Below are positions 51,794-59,300 of a DNA stretch of 64,000 nucleotides, one piece after another (position 1 is the first letter of the stretch; each line of letters opens with the position of its first letter). The position numbers were made by a program, and so were the translations under genes. The stretch covers positions 4,124,001 to 4,188,000 of the forward strand of contig NZ_SOAU01000001.1 in NCBI RefSeq assembly GCF_004364865.1, read 5' to 3'. The DNA is from Ilumatobacter fluminis (GTDB taxonomy: Bacteria > Actinomycetota > Acidimicrobiia > Acidimicrobiales > Ilumatobacteraceae). The notes below the pieces were generated by a model, which was given only the letters and a program-made list of their open reading frames with translations, had not been told where the DNA came from and did no database searches.

Positions 51794-52948
51794 ATGTCGG
51801 GCGACGCTGCGATGCGGGCGTACGCCGCCACGCTGCCGGTCCCCGAGTTCGACACGACCGCGTTCACGAGATCCGACACGCCGCTGTCGGAGCGTCGGGT
51901 CGCGATCGTGACGTCCGCGGCGCTGTACCGCCCCGACCAGGAACGCTTCTCGCAGGGTGACACCGGCTTCCGAGCACTCGACCGGACCGACCGCGATCTC
52001 GTCATGGGCCACTGGAGTCCGAACTTCGATCACACCGGGTTCCAGATCGACCTGAACGTCGTCTACCCGATCGATCGGCTCGAGGAGCTGGCCGCCGACG
52101 GCGTGATCGGCGACGTGGCACCTCGCCACTTCGCCTTCGCCGGGAACCAGCCCGACACCGTCAGCGAGCTCCGTCTCGACACCGGTCCGGCGTGCGCTGC
52201 CGAGCTGCTGGCCGACGAGGTCGACGTCGTCATCTTCACGCCGGTTTGACCACTGTGCACGCGTACCGTGAGTACGCTCGCCCACGTCTTCGAAGCCGCC
52301 GGTCTGGCGACGATCGTCCTCGCCTCGATGATCGAGGTCGTCGAGAAGATGCACCCGCCCCGAGCGCTCTACTGCGAGTTCCCGCTGGGACGACCGCTCG
52401 GCCTGCCGAGTGACGCAGCCTTCCAACGACGAGTGCTCGAGCAAGGCCTGTCGCTGCTCGATGCGGCAGAACCGGTGATCGAGACCTTCCCCGAGGTGAT
52501 CGAAGCCGACGAGACGCCGATGGCGTGTTCGCTACCGCCGCGCTTCGACCCGACCCTGCCGCCCGCCGTCGACGAAGCCAATGGGCTGCGCGCTGCCTAC
52601 GACCGGTCGGTCGCCAAGCGCGGCGTGACCGAGGTGGGCCGTGCGATCACCGCCGACCAGGTGCCCGACGCCTTGGCGACGCTGCACCGCTGGGCCGAAG
52701 GTGAGCGCTGGAAGGAGGTGCCGCTCCCGGGCAAGAACACCGTCGCCGTCGCCCACGACATCCGCTCGTACTACGACGAGGCGGCGCTCCAGCTCGTCGA
52801 CGGCCCACCGCCGGGCGGGCGTGCCGCCGAGGCGTGGTTCTTCGAGACGACCGAGGCCGGCAAGACGCTGCTCGCCGCCCGCAAGGCACTGGAAGCCCAA
52901 GAGGCCCCGTTCCCCTTCTGGTTCTACATGGCCCCCGGCCACCGCTGA
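51794..52948 (+). CDS. GrdB-like selenoprotein, in-frame UGA (Sec152)
   Basis: A 384-residue protein of the glycine/sarcosine/betaine reductase selenoprotein B family, read through a UGA at 52247-52249. Before the UGA: VAIVTSAALYRPDQ, HWSPNFDHTGFQIDLNVVYP, EVDVVIFTPV. After it, in the same frame: PLCTRTVSTLAHVFEAAG, IVLASMIEVVE, CEFPLGRPLG. The motif is U-P-L-C, where relatives have Cys or Sec in the same strand-turn. A stem-loop at 52261-52277 fits the bacterial SECIS rules. Family members reduce C-X bonds through the selenol; the substrate here is unknown. ATG at 51794 overlaps the stop of an 11-codon open frame starting at GTG 51759. Standard gene calling would split this gene in two. Confidence 0.85.
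52247..52277 (+). promoter_or_regulatory. Sec UGA codon and bacterial SECIS-like stem-loop
   Basis: The UGA (52247-52249) is followed by 17 nt, then a 5-nt apical loop CGUGA (52267-52271) closed by a perfect 6-bp stem GCGUAC/GUACGC (52261-52266 with 52272-52277). Known bacterial SECIS elements have 16-37 nt between UGA and loop, a stem of at least 4 bp and a G in the first two loop positions; all three conditions are met. Confidence 0.75.
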
Positions 52949-52962
52949 CCGGGTCCCGGTCG

Positions 52963-53199
52963 TCAGTCGTCGGGGAGGTCGGCGAATCGGCGTTTGGCGT
53001 CGCGGTACCACCGCAGACCGGACACCGGCTTGCGCCAGCGAGCTTTCATCTCATCACGGGCCGGCTGGTGGGCGACGTCACCTGCCGCCTCCATCTCCTT
53101 GAGGTGTCGGTCCTGGGCGTTGATCACGTCGTCGGCCGACTCGCCGTGGTGTGCGTAACCGCACGGGCCACCGAGCTGTTTGCAGGTCATCGTCTTCAT
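52963..53199 (-). CDS. DUF1059-like small protein
   Basis: A 78-residue protein that begins MKTMTCKQLGGPCGYAHHG, the DUF1059 pattern of two cysteines and a following His that may bind a metal, then an acidic helix (SADDVINAQDRHLKEMEAAG) and a basic C-terminus longer than usual. GAGGGG lies 8 nt before the ATG at 53199. It starts 10 nt after the VOC gene stop and is likely co-transcribed with it. Confidence 0.75.
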   Translation of the reverse strand: MKTMTCKQLGGPCGYAHHGESADDVINAQDRHLKEMEAAGDVAHQPARDEMKARWRKPVSGLRWYRDAKRRFADLPDD

Positions 53200-53209
53200 C
53201 GCAAACCCC

Positions 53210-53608
53210 TCAAGCCTGAGCGATCCGGACGAGGTTGCCCGACGGGTCGCGGAAGGCACAATCGGTCACACCCCAGGGCTGCGGCTTCGGTTCCTGGAGC
53301 ACCTCGGCACCGCTCGCCCGAACCCGTTCGAACGTAGCGTCGAGGTCGTCACTGCGGAAGATGGCCGCCTGCATCGCTCCCTTGGTGACCAGGGAGAGCA
53401 ACGCATCGCCGTCGGCCTCGGAGCGGCCGCCGTGCGGATACGACAGGACCACGTCGACGGCCTGGCCCGGAGCACCGACGGTGATCCACCGGAAGTCACC
53501 CTTGCTGACGTCGTTGCGCACGTCGAGGCCGAGGGCATCTCGGTAGAAGGTCAGCGCTTCGTCGCCGTCGTGGACGGTGATGAACATGGTCGAGACAGAA
53601 ACGGTCAT
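53210..53608 (-). CDS. VOC-family (glyoxalase-like) protein
   Basis: A 132-residue vicinal oxygen chelate protein: VSTMFITVHDGDEALTFYRD, then ALGLDVRNDV, and the second half ending WGVTDCAFRDPSGNLVRIAQA, with paired beta-alpha-beta-beta-beta modules. Such proteins act as dioxygenases, glyoxalases or resistance proteins. The start at 53608 is supported by a TACGGT box 6 nt upstream. It follows an AraC regulator gene. Confidence 0.85.
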   Translation of the reverse strand: MTVSVSTMFITVHDGDEALTFYRDALGLDVRNDVSKGDFRWITVGAPGQAVDVVLSYPHGGRSEADGDALLSLVTKGAMQAAIFRSDDLDATFERVRASGAEVLQEPKPQPWGVTDCAFRDPSGNLVRIAQA

Positions 53609-53614
53609 GTCGCC

Positions 53615-53620
53615 ACCGTA
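53615..53620 (-). promoter_or_regulatory. -10 box of the leaderless VOC gene
   Basis: TACGGT on the minus strand, 6 nt before the ATG at 53608, with no Shine-Dalgarno sequence. Confidence 0.55.
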
Positions 53621-53660
53621 CGGACGGGCCCAGTCGGCCCGCTTCTCCATTCCTGCTCGA

Positions 53661-54077
53661 TCAGGCTGACATCGATGAACGTGAACGGCGGGGCCGGAGC
53701 TGTTCTTTCGCCACGCACGGCGGCACGACTTCGAGATCACTGTGGTCGAGTCCTCGATAGCTCGATGGCGACAGGCCGGTGATCTCGGAGAACTTCGAGC
53801 TGAAGGAGCCGAGCGAGGTCGCCCCGACCGCCATGCACGCCTCGGTGACGGTCGCTCCGTGCCGCAGCAACTCCTGTGCTCGTTCGATGCGCCGGGTCAT
53901 CAGGTAGCTGTACGGCGTCTCGCCGTACACGTCGCGGAAACGTCGCGAGAAGTGGGCGGGTGACATCGCTGCCACCTCGGCCATCGCGGGTACGTCGAGC
54001 GGCGATGCGTACTCACGGTCGATCAGATCACGGGCCCGCCGCAGATGGGCGAGTTCGGCAACCGCCTCTGGAGTCAC
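53661..54077 (-). CDS. AraC-family DNA-binding protein (HTH only)
   Basis: A 138-residue protein that is almost all AraC double HTH: LDVPAMAEVAAMSPAHFSRR with FRDVYGETPYSYLM, then VTEACMAVGATSLGSFSSKF and TGLSPSSYR. There is no ligand domain, which is common in short AraC proteins such as SoxS. It ends 52 nt before the VOC gene and may control it. GTG start at 54077 with a TACGGT box 6 nt upstream. Confidence 0.88.
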   Translation of the reverse strand: MTPEAVAELAHLRRARDLIDREYASPLDVPAMAEVAAMSPAHFSRRFRDVYGETPYSYLMTRRIERAQELLRHGATVTEACMAVGATSLGSFSSKFSEITGLSPSSYRGLDHSDLEVVPPCVAKEQLRPRRSRSSMSA

Positions 54078-54083
54078 GTGTCC

Positions 54084-54089
54084 ACCGTA
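54084..54089 (-). promoter_or_regulatory. -10 box of the leaderless AraC-type gene
   Basis: TACGGT on the minus strand, 6 nt before the GTG at 54077. Confidence 0.55.
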
Positions 54090-54123
54090 CGCCGCGACGA
54101 CGAGTACGGGGGGCCGGCCTCGA

Positions 54124-55206
54124 TCACGTTCCGGTGGGGATGGTGAGGACGATCTTGCCGACGTGGTGTTTCGCGACGAAGGCGTCCTGGGCGTCGACGA
54201 TGCGTTCGAGCGGATAGGTGGCGGCGATCAGCGGGCGGATCTCACCGCGCTCGATGTAGCCGACGAGGTTCGCGAACACCTCGGGCGGCTGGTACGTGGA
54301 ACCGTGCAGGCTGAGGTCTTTCAAGTACAGATCACGCACGTCGAGCTCGACGATCGGTCCGGCGATCGCACCCGCCGTCACGTACCGACCGCCGTTGCGC
54401 AGCAGCCGTGTCACCGAACCGAAGAACGAGCCGGCGACCACGTCGACGATGGCGTCGAACGACGACTCACCGAAGCGCTCGGCCGGGTCGACGTCGCGGC
54501 CGATCACCTCGTCGGCGCCGAGCCCGAGAACCGCGTCGGCCTTGTCGGCACCCGCCACGGCGATCACGGTGGCGCCGCGCCGCTTCGCCAGTTGCACCGC
54601 AGCGTGTCCGACGCCGCCCGATGCGCCCGTGATCAGGACTCGCTCGGCACCGAGTTCGATCCGGTGCAGCATGTTCTCGGCCGTCGAGTAGGCGCATGGG
54701 ATCGAGGCGAGCTCGACGTCGGTCCAGTCGCAGTCGACGGCGTAGGTCTCGTCGGTGTGAGCAACGGCGTACTGGGCGAACGCACCGTCGTACTCCGAAC
54801 CGAACACGGTCGTGCTGAGCGGCTCGGTCGAGTAGGCGGTCTGCATCGTCGTCACGATGACCCGCTCCCCCACCCGGCTCGGGTCGACGTCGGCCCCGAC
54901 AGCGACGATCCGGCCGCACGCGTCGGCGCCCTGGATACGCGGGAACTCGAGTGCGCCGGCCCAGCCTTCGTCACCCGACTGCGAACCACCGGCGGCGTCG
55001 GCCGAACTGCCGGTCACGTCGCGCGCGTACCAACCGGTGCGCGTGTTGATGTCGGTGTTGTTGACGCCGGCGGCCGCGACCCGGATCAACACCTGATCGG
55101 GTGCGGGCGTCGGCACCGGCGCGTCGGTGACGTACTCGAGCTGATCGGTGCCACCGAAACCGCGGAGGTGGACGGCGGCCATCGTGGTCGGGATCGCGTC
55201 GCTCAT
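54124..55206 (-). CDS. Zinc-independent medium-chain dehydrogenase (quinone oxidoreductase-like)
   Basis: A 360-residue MDR-family oxidoreductase. The GroES-like half has AAGVNNTDINTRTG and QGADACGRIVAVGADVD; the NADPH-binding motif is VLITGASGGVGHAAVQLAKRRGA. The catalytic zinc Cys/His pattern of alcohol dehydrogenases is missing, so it is a quinone oxidoreductase or enoyl reductase type. It follows the halohydrin-dehalogenase-like gene by 45 bp on the same strand. Confidence 0.88.
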   Translation of the reverse strand: MSDAIPTTMAAVHLRGFGGTDQLEYVTDAPVPTPAPDQVLIRVAAAGVNNTDINTRTGWYARDVTGSSADAAGGSQSGDEGWAGALEFPRIQGADACGRIVAVGADVDPSRVGERVIVTTMQTAYSTEPLSTTVFGSEYDGAFAQYAVAHTDETYAVDCDWTDVELASIPCAYSTAENMLHRIELGAERVLITGASGGVGHAAVQLAKRRGATVIAVAGADKADAVLGLGADEVIGRDVDPAERFGESSFDAIVDVVAGSFFGSVTRLLRNGGRYVTAGAIAGPIVELDVRDLYLKDLSLHGSTYQPPEVFANLVGYIERGEIRPLIAATYPLERIVDAQDAFVAKHHVGKIVLTIPTGT

Positions 55207-55251
55207 GCACCGTCCAGGGTGCCAGGTCGACGAGGTCGACGCGCCAGAACG

Positions 55252-55917
55252 TCAGAGGGTCCAGCCGCCGTCGGTGGGCACGATCGTGCCGAACACGTAG
55301 GACGCCTCGGGTGAGGCGAGCCACCACAGCACCGACGCCGCCTCGGCTCCTCTGCCGAGGCGTTGTGCGGGCACGTTCGTCCGCAACGACGCCTGGAAGT
55401 CGGGATCGGCCACGGTGTCGGGCGGGAAGTACGACGGGTTCTCGATGAAGTTGGGGGCGATGCCGTTGACCCGCACCCCGTGCCGTGCCATCTCCTTGCC
55501 GACGCTGCGCACGAGTTGGAGCTGGTGCGCGCGTGCCGCCTCGTAGCCAGCGATCGGATGCGACGACGACCGGATCGCCGTCGCCGACGCCGGGACGACC
55601 ACCGCACCCTCGCTGCGTTCGACCATCGGCGGCAGGCACGTCGAGAACAGCCAGTACAGCGGTCGGACGAGCCGGGCGTCGAGGTCGTCCGTGACGGCGT
55701 CGTCGTGATCGACGATCGACGCCACCGTGATCGACGCCTCGAGATTCGCGACGACGACGTCGAACGGACCGTGCTCGGCGACGAACCCCTCGACGTCGGA
55801 GCGCGACCCGAACGGTTCGGTCCGGACGACGACGTCGTCACCGCCCGCTCGGAAACGTTCGACGGCGGCCGGCCCGACGAACTCGTCGGCGTCGGTGATG
55901 AGCACTCGGCGGGACAT
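55252..55917 (-). CDS. Halohydrin dehalogenase-like SDR protein
   Basis: A 221-residue SDR-fold protein without the normal Gly-rich NAD motif. Instead Thr8-x4-Phe13-x-Gly15 (TDADEFVG) fits the T-x4-(F/Y)-x-G motif of halohydrin dehalogenases, and Ser111, Tyr125 and Arg129 form the Ser-Tyr-Arg triad with Tyr-x3-Arg instead of Tyr-x3-Lys. Ser-Tyr spacing is x13, one more than the usual x12. IAPNFIENPSYF and AQRLGRGAEAASVLWWLAS resemble HheC. These enzymes make epoxides from halohydrins and can open epoxides with azide, cyanide or nitrite. Start at 55917 by the TACGGT box. Confidence 0.75.
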   Translation of the reverse strand: MSRRVLITDADEFVGPAAVERFRAGGDDVVVRTEPFGSRSDVEGFVAEHGPFDVVVANLEASITVASIVDHDDAVTDDLDARLVRPLYWLFSTCLPPMVERSEGAVVVPASATAIRSSSHPIAGYEAARAHQLQLVRSVGKEMARHGVRVNGIAPNFIENPSYFPPDTVADPDFQASLRTNVPAQRLGRGAEAASVLWWLASPEASYVFGTIVPTDGGWTL

Positions 55918-55924
55918 GTCGGTC

Positions 55925-55930
55925 ACCGTA
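55925..55930 (-). promoter_or_regulatory. -10 box of the leaderless halohydrin dehalogenase-like gene
   Basis: TACGGT on the minus strand, 7 nt before the ATG at 55917. The ATG at 55926 in the same frame lies inside the box and is therefore not used. Confidence 0.55.
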
Positions 55931-55939
55931 CCGGTGGCA

Positions 55940-56980
55940 TCAGCCGAGGGCCGACGAGGCGCGCACTTCCCATTCGAAGGCGTCGTCGCCGAGGTCGAGG
56001 CGACGACGCACGACGAGCCGGCGGTCCTCCATCGCAGCCAGCCCCTCCCACAGCGCGTTCCAACCGTCGAACACGACCGGGTGGACCGTGGCCGGGTCGA
56101 ACAGACGCCACTGCGAGAGCCGGACGGTCGGCGAGGGCGCGCCGGTCACGTCACAGGTCGGACCGTGCGCGTCGAGGAGCCGACCGAACCGCTCCTCGAA
56201 CGAGCGGTCGTCGCCGAGCGTCGCCATCACGCTCTGATGGAACTGCATCCCGATCTGGTGACCGACCACGACCGCCACGCTGCGCGTCTCGGCCGGTCCG
56301 AGCACCTCGGTCATCGCCGGCAGGATCGTGTGGATGTAGTTCATTGCGTAGTTGCGTTCGACCTTGGCGAGGCGAACCGGATCCCACGACGGCGTCGGCA
56401 GGGTCGCCGCCGGCCCGGGTGGTTGCTCGCCGGGTCGGAACCGCACGCGGTCCTCGGGCGACAGTGGCTCGGTCTCTTCGATGTAGTAGCCGACCAAGCC
56501 GGGTTGCCCGTCGGTGGTCTGCGAGGTGGCGACGAAGCCGAGCCGGTCGTTCCCGAGTGACACCCCGTTGTGGCCGTGCCAGCCGCGCAGCATCGCCCGA
56601 CTCAGCTCGGTGGGGATGCCACAGACGGCGGTGCCGTCGAAGATCCAGCGCGGTGGGAGGTATCGAACCCACGACTTCGTGTCGGACTCCGGGATCCACT
56701 CGACGCGCACGCCGCCGAGCGCGTTCGACAGCACGTGGTACTTGGCGCACGCCACGGCGTCGGGCTCGTCGGTCAGGCCGAGCTTCTCGAGACCCGGGTG
56801 GAACGCCTCGAGGTGCTGGTTGCGGAACAGCCGGAAGACCACCTCGGCGGCCGGCGCGGTACCGATGCGGGTGACCATCCCGAGCAGCAGACCGGTGAGG
56901 TAGCGGTGGTACAGCTCGGCGAGTGCCGACCATGCGGCGGCTTCGTCACCGAGTTCGGTCGAGGTCGTGTCGTTCCTCAT
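55940..56980 (-). CDS. Unknown protein in the TetR-Rieske locus
   Basis: A 346-residue soluble protein that is not recognised. It is helical at the start (AAAWSALAELYHRYLTGLLLG), has a central part with AKYHVLSNALGGVRVEWIPE and WHGHNGVSLGNDRLGFVAT, and a stretch AVVVGHQIGMQFHQSVM with several His. AGAGGA lies 8 nt before the ATG. It starts 21 nt after the TetR stop, so it is probably in the TetR operon and linked to the substrate of the divergent Rieske oxygenase. Confidence 0.65.
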   Translation of the reverse strand: MRNDTTSTELGDEAAAWSALAELYHRYLTGLLLGMVTRIGTAPAAEVVFRLFRNQHLEAFHPGLEKLGLTDEPDAVACAKYHVLSNALGGVRVEWIPESDTKSWVRYLPPRWIFDGTAVCGIPTELSRAMLRGWHGHNGVSLGNDRLGFVATSQTTDGQPGLVGYYIEETEPLSPEDRVRFRPGEQPPGPAATLPTPSWDPVRLAKVERNYAMNYIHTILPAMTEVLGPAETRSVAVVVGHQIGMQFHQSVMATLGDDRSFEERFGRLLDAHGPTCDVTGAPSPTVRLSQWRLFDPATVHPVVFDGWNALWEGLAAMEDRRLVVRRRLDLGDDAFEWEVRASSALG

Positions 56981-57001
56981 GATCGGGGTCCTCTCGGATC
57001 G

Positions 57002-57610
57002 TCAGCGGCCGGCCCAGCCCTTGACGAGGAGGTCGAGCGTGGCGTCGATCATCTCGTCGAGGGTGAGTTCGCCGTCGGGGTCGTAGGTGCGGCACAGCGT
57101 GTTGAGGGCGCCGAAGAACGCCGATGACGCGACGACCGGGTGCAGGTCGCGCAGGTCGCCGGCGGCGACCGCCTCGCGGACGATCGCACGGGCGGCCTCC
57201 TCGTGCTCGTGCAACAGTTCGGCGGTGCGGTCGTGCGCGGCGAGCAGGTCGACGTTGCTGATGATCAGCTGGCCGGACGGCCGCTCGACGGCGAGTCGGA
57301 CGTGGGCCCGGCCGAAGGCGGCCAGCCGTTCGAGCGGCGATGCGTCGTCGCCGACCGAGCGGGCGGCCTCCTCGCGGACCGCCCGCAGACCATCTTCGAG
57401 CACAAGGGCGAGCAGGGCGTCGCGGCTGTCGACGTAGTAGTAGAGCGCTCCTTTCGAGAGCCCGACCCGTTCGCCCACCCCGGCGAGCGTGGTGCCGGCA
57501 ATGCCCGACTCGCTGAGTTCGGCCTCGGCGGCGGCGATGATCAGATCGCGACGCTGTTCGCGCCGTTTCTCGGCTCTCGTCGGAGCGTCGGGGTTGACAG
57601 TTTCGACCAT
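57002..57610 (-). CDS. TetR-family regulator
   Basis: A 202-residue regulator with HTH IAGTTLAGVGERVGLSKGALYYYVDSR and a TetR-type ligand domain. Its own start codon lies inside a 17-bp palindrome (57602-57618), and the start of a divergent Rieske oxygenase is only 20 bp away, so autoregulation and control of the oxygenase are likely. A TATTAT box lies 7 nt before the ATG, so the message appears leaderless. Confidence 0.9.
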   Translation of the reverse strand: MVETVNPDAPTRAEKRREQRRDLIIAAAEAELSESGIAGTTLAGVGERVGLSKGALYYYVDSRDALLALVLEDGLRAVREEAARSVGDDASPLERLAAFGRAHVRLAVERPSGQLIISNVDLLAAHDRTAELLHEHEEAARAIVREAVAAGDLRDLHPVVASSAFFGALNTLCRTYDPDGELTLDEMIDATLDLLVKGWAGR

Positions 57611-57622
57611 GGGTCGAATAAT
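57594..57622 (+). promoter_or_regulatory. Promoter of the leaderless Rieske oxygenase gene
   Basis: TTGACA (57594-57599, inside the TetR coding sequence) and AATAAT (57617-57622) are separated by 17 nt; the ATG lies 8 nt after the -10 box. The minus-strand -10 box of tetR (TATTAT, 57618-57623) overlaps it almost fully. Confidence 0.7.
57602..57618. promoter_or_regulatory. Probable TetR operator, 17-bp palindrome
   Basis: TTCGACC-ATG-GGTCGAA has perfect 7-bp arms and covers the TetR start codon and the spacer of the Rieske promoter, so the bound regulator would block both. Confidence 0.65.
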
Positions 57623-57630
57623 AGACCACC

Positions 57631-58794
57631 ATGCAACGGGAGATGGAACTCGAGATCGGCGACCGCATCAACGACCTGGTCGTCAACGGCCCGGCACCGG
57701 CCACCACCGGGTTCACCGAGCTCGACCCGGCGGTGTACACCGACCCCGAGCGGCATGCGCAGGAGATGGCTGCGATCGGCGGCTCCCCCGTCGCCGCGCT
57801 CGCCTCGAGCGAACTCGCCGCGCCGGGCGACTTCGTCACGACCACGCTGGCCGGTGTGCCGGTGATCGTCACTCGCGATCGGTCCGGTGACGTCCACGCC
57901 ATGCGCAACGTCTGCGCCCATCGAGGCGCCACGGTCGAAACCCGCGCGTCGGGTTCGGCACGGATCTTCTCGTGTGGCTTCCATGCCTGGTCGTACGACC
58001 TCGACGGCTCGCTCCGCTCGGTGTCCGACCCGTCGCTGTTCTCCACCGAGCCCTGCACACAAGGACTCCGGACGCTCGGCTGCGAGGAACGCCACGGGAT
58101 CATCTGGGTCACCCCCGACGCCGATGCCGAGTCGCGGCCGATCGCCGACTGGCTCGGGCCCGAGGTCGACCGGATGTTCACCGAACTCGGACTCGGCGAG
58201 ATGGTGCACTTCGCAGCGACCGAGTACGACCTCGGGTGCAACTGGAAGCTGCTCACCGACGGCTTCATGGAGATCTACCACCTCAAGTACCTGCACCGGG
58301 ACTCGATCGCTCCGTACTTCCCGGCCAACATGACGACGATCGGCGACTTCGGCGACCACTTCGGCGGCTGGCTCCCGAAGAACCGGTTCCTGAAAGAACT
58401 GGCCGAGCGCCCGCGCGAACAGTGGGAGGTGCTGCGTCATCTGACCGGCGCGTTCATCCTGGTGCCCGGCACGGTCGTGCAGTGGCAAGCCGGTCACGTG
58501 GAGCTGTTCTCGCTCCGCCCGCATCCGACCGATCCGACCCGCACGATCGCCCGCTTGACGATGATGGTTCCGGCCGACCGGATCGACGAGACGGAGCTGT
58601 GGCAGCGGAACTGGGAACGCGTCTGTGTGACGATCCCCGACGAGGACTTCGCCGCGGCCGTCGAGGTGCAGGCCAACATCGACGCCGGTGCCGTCGACAC
58701 GCTCCGCATCGGCGCCAACGAACACGGCATCGCACGACACATCGAGGCGGTCACCCGTGTGAGCGTCGCCCGACGCGAACCCGCCCTCTCCTGA
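57631..58794 (+). CDS. Rieske aromatic ring-hydroxylating oxygenase, alpha subunit
   Basis: A 387-residue oxygenase component. The Rieske centre is Cys95-x-His97 and Cys115-x2-His118 (CAHRGA, CGFHAW). The mononuclear iron site is LTDGFMEIYHLKYLH with His217 and His222; Asp210 is the bridging residue in ring hydroxylases. It needs a reductase and ferredoxin, which are not adjacent. Substrate may be an aromatic, a sterol-like or a quaternary ammonium compound. Expressed from a leaderless divergent promoter shared with TetR. Confidence 0.92.
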   Translation: MQREMELEIGDRINDLVVNGPAPATTGFTELDPAVYTDPERHAQEMAAIGGSPVAALASSELAAPGDFVTTTLAGVPVIVTRDRSGDVHAMRNVCAHRGATVETRASGSARIFSCGFHAWSYDLDGSLRSVSDPSLFSTEPCTQGLRTLGCEERHGIIWVTPDADAESRPIADWLGPEVDRMFTELGLGEMVHFAATEYDLGCNWKLLTDGFMEIYHLKYLHRDSIAPYFPANMTTIGDFGDHFGGWLPKNRFLKELAERPREQWEVLRHLTGAFILVPGTVVQWQAGHVELFSLRPHPTDPTRTIARLTMMVPADRIDETELWQRNWERVCVTIPDEDFAAAVEVQANIDAGAVDTLRIGANEHGIARHIEAVTRVSVARREPALS

Positions 58795-58803
58795 CCAGAA
58801 CCG

Positions 58804-59226
58804 TCAGCCGGCCGACCAGCCGACGACGTCGTCGATCCGGAACACGATGACATCGGCGAGCCCGTCCGGACCCGCGGCGCGGTACTGGGGATAGCGGTCG
58901 ACCAGGCAGGCCGCCAGGTGCTCGGCACGATGCGCGTCGGTGACCCGCACCAGGTCGAGTCGAACCCACCAGAGCTGCGACCAGTCGTCGCGGTCCCAGT
59001 GGTCGACGACGAAGGTCGCTCGCGGGTCGGCGTCGAGGTTTCGTTCGCGCCGCAACCGCACCGACGTCTTCGGCTTGACCCGGTCGATCGGTACACCCAG
59101 GTGTCCGTCGGCGACCGCGAACACGGCGGGCACTGCGTGCACGCCTCGCTCGACGTCGACGGTGGCCAGCACACCGTGATCGGTGGTGGCCAGACGCGCG
59201 AGCGCCGCGCCCTCGGAGAGCTTCAT
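58804..59226 (-). CDS. PPOX-class F420-dependent oxidoreductase
   Basis: A 140-residue split-barrel flavin/F420 protein of the Rv0121/TIGR03668-like group: EGAALARLATTDHGVLATVD, VHAVPAVFAVADGHLGVPID, then KPKTSVRLRRERNLDADPRA, typical of the family. It would reduce a small molecule with F420H2. It converges with the Rieske gene, 9 bp apart. Confidence 0.82.
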   Translation of the reverse strand: MKLSEGAALARLATTDHGVLATVDVERGVHAVPAVFAVADGHLGVPIDRVKPKTSVRLRRERNLDADPRATFVVDHWDRDDWSQLWWVRLDLVRVTDAHRAEHLAACLVDRYPQYRAAGPDGLADVIVFRIDDVVGWSAG

Positions 59227-59300
59227 CGAGCTCGTCCGTGGACGCGGCGCACGCGGTGCCTGGCAGTGGTGAGCGCCATCAACGATCCACCGGGGGAGGG

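Noticed and set aside
52247-52249. Ordinary stop codon ending a 151-residue protein, with a second gene starting at GTG 52268
   Set aside because: The family continues in the same frame across the UGA, the site matches the Cys/Sec position, and the GTG would sit inside the SECIS stem-loop with no ribosome site.
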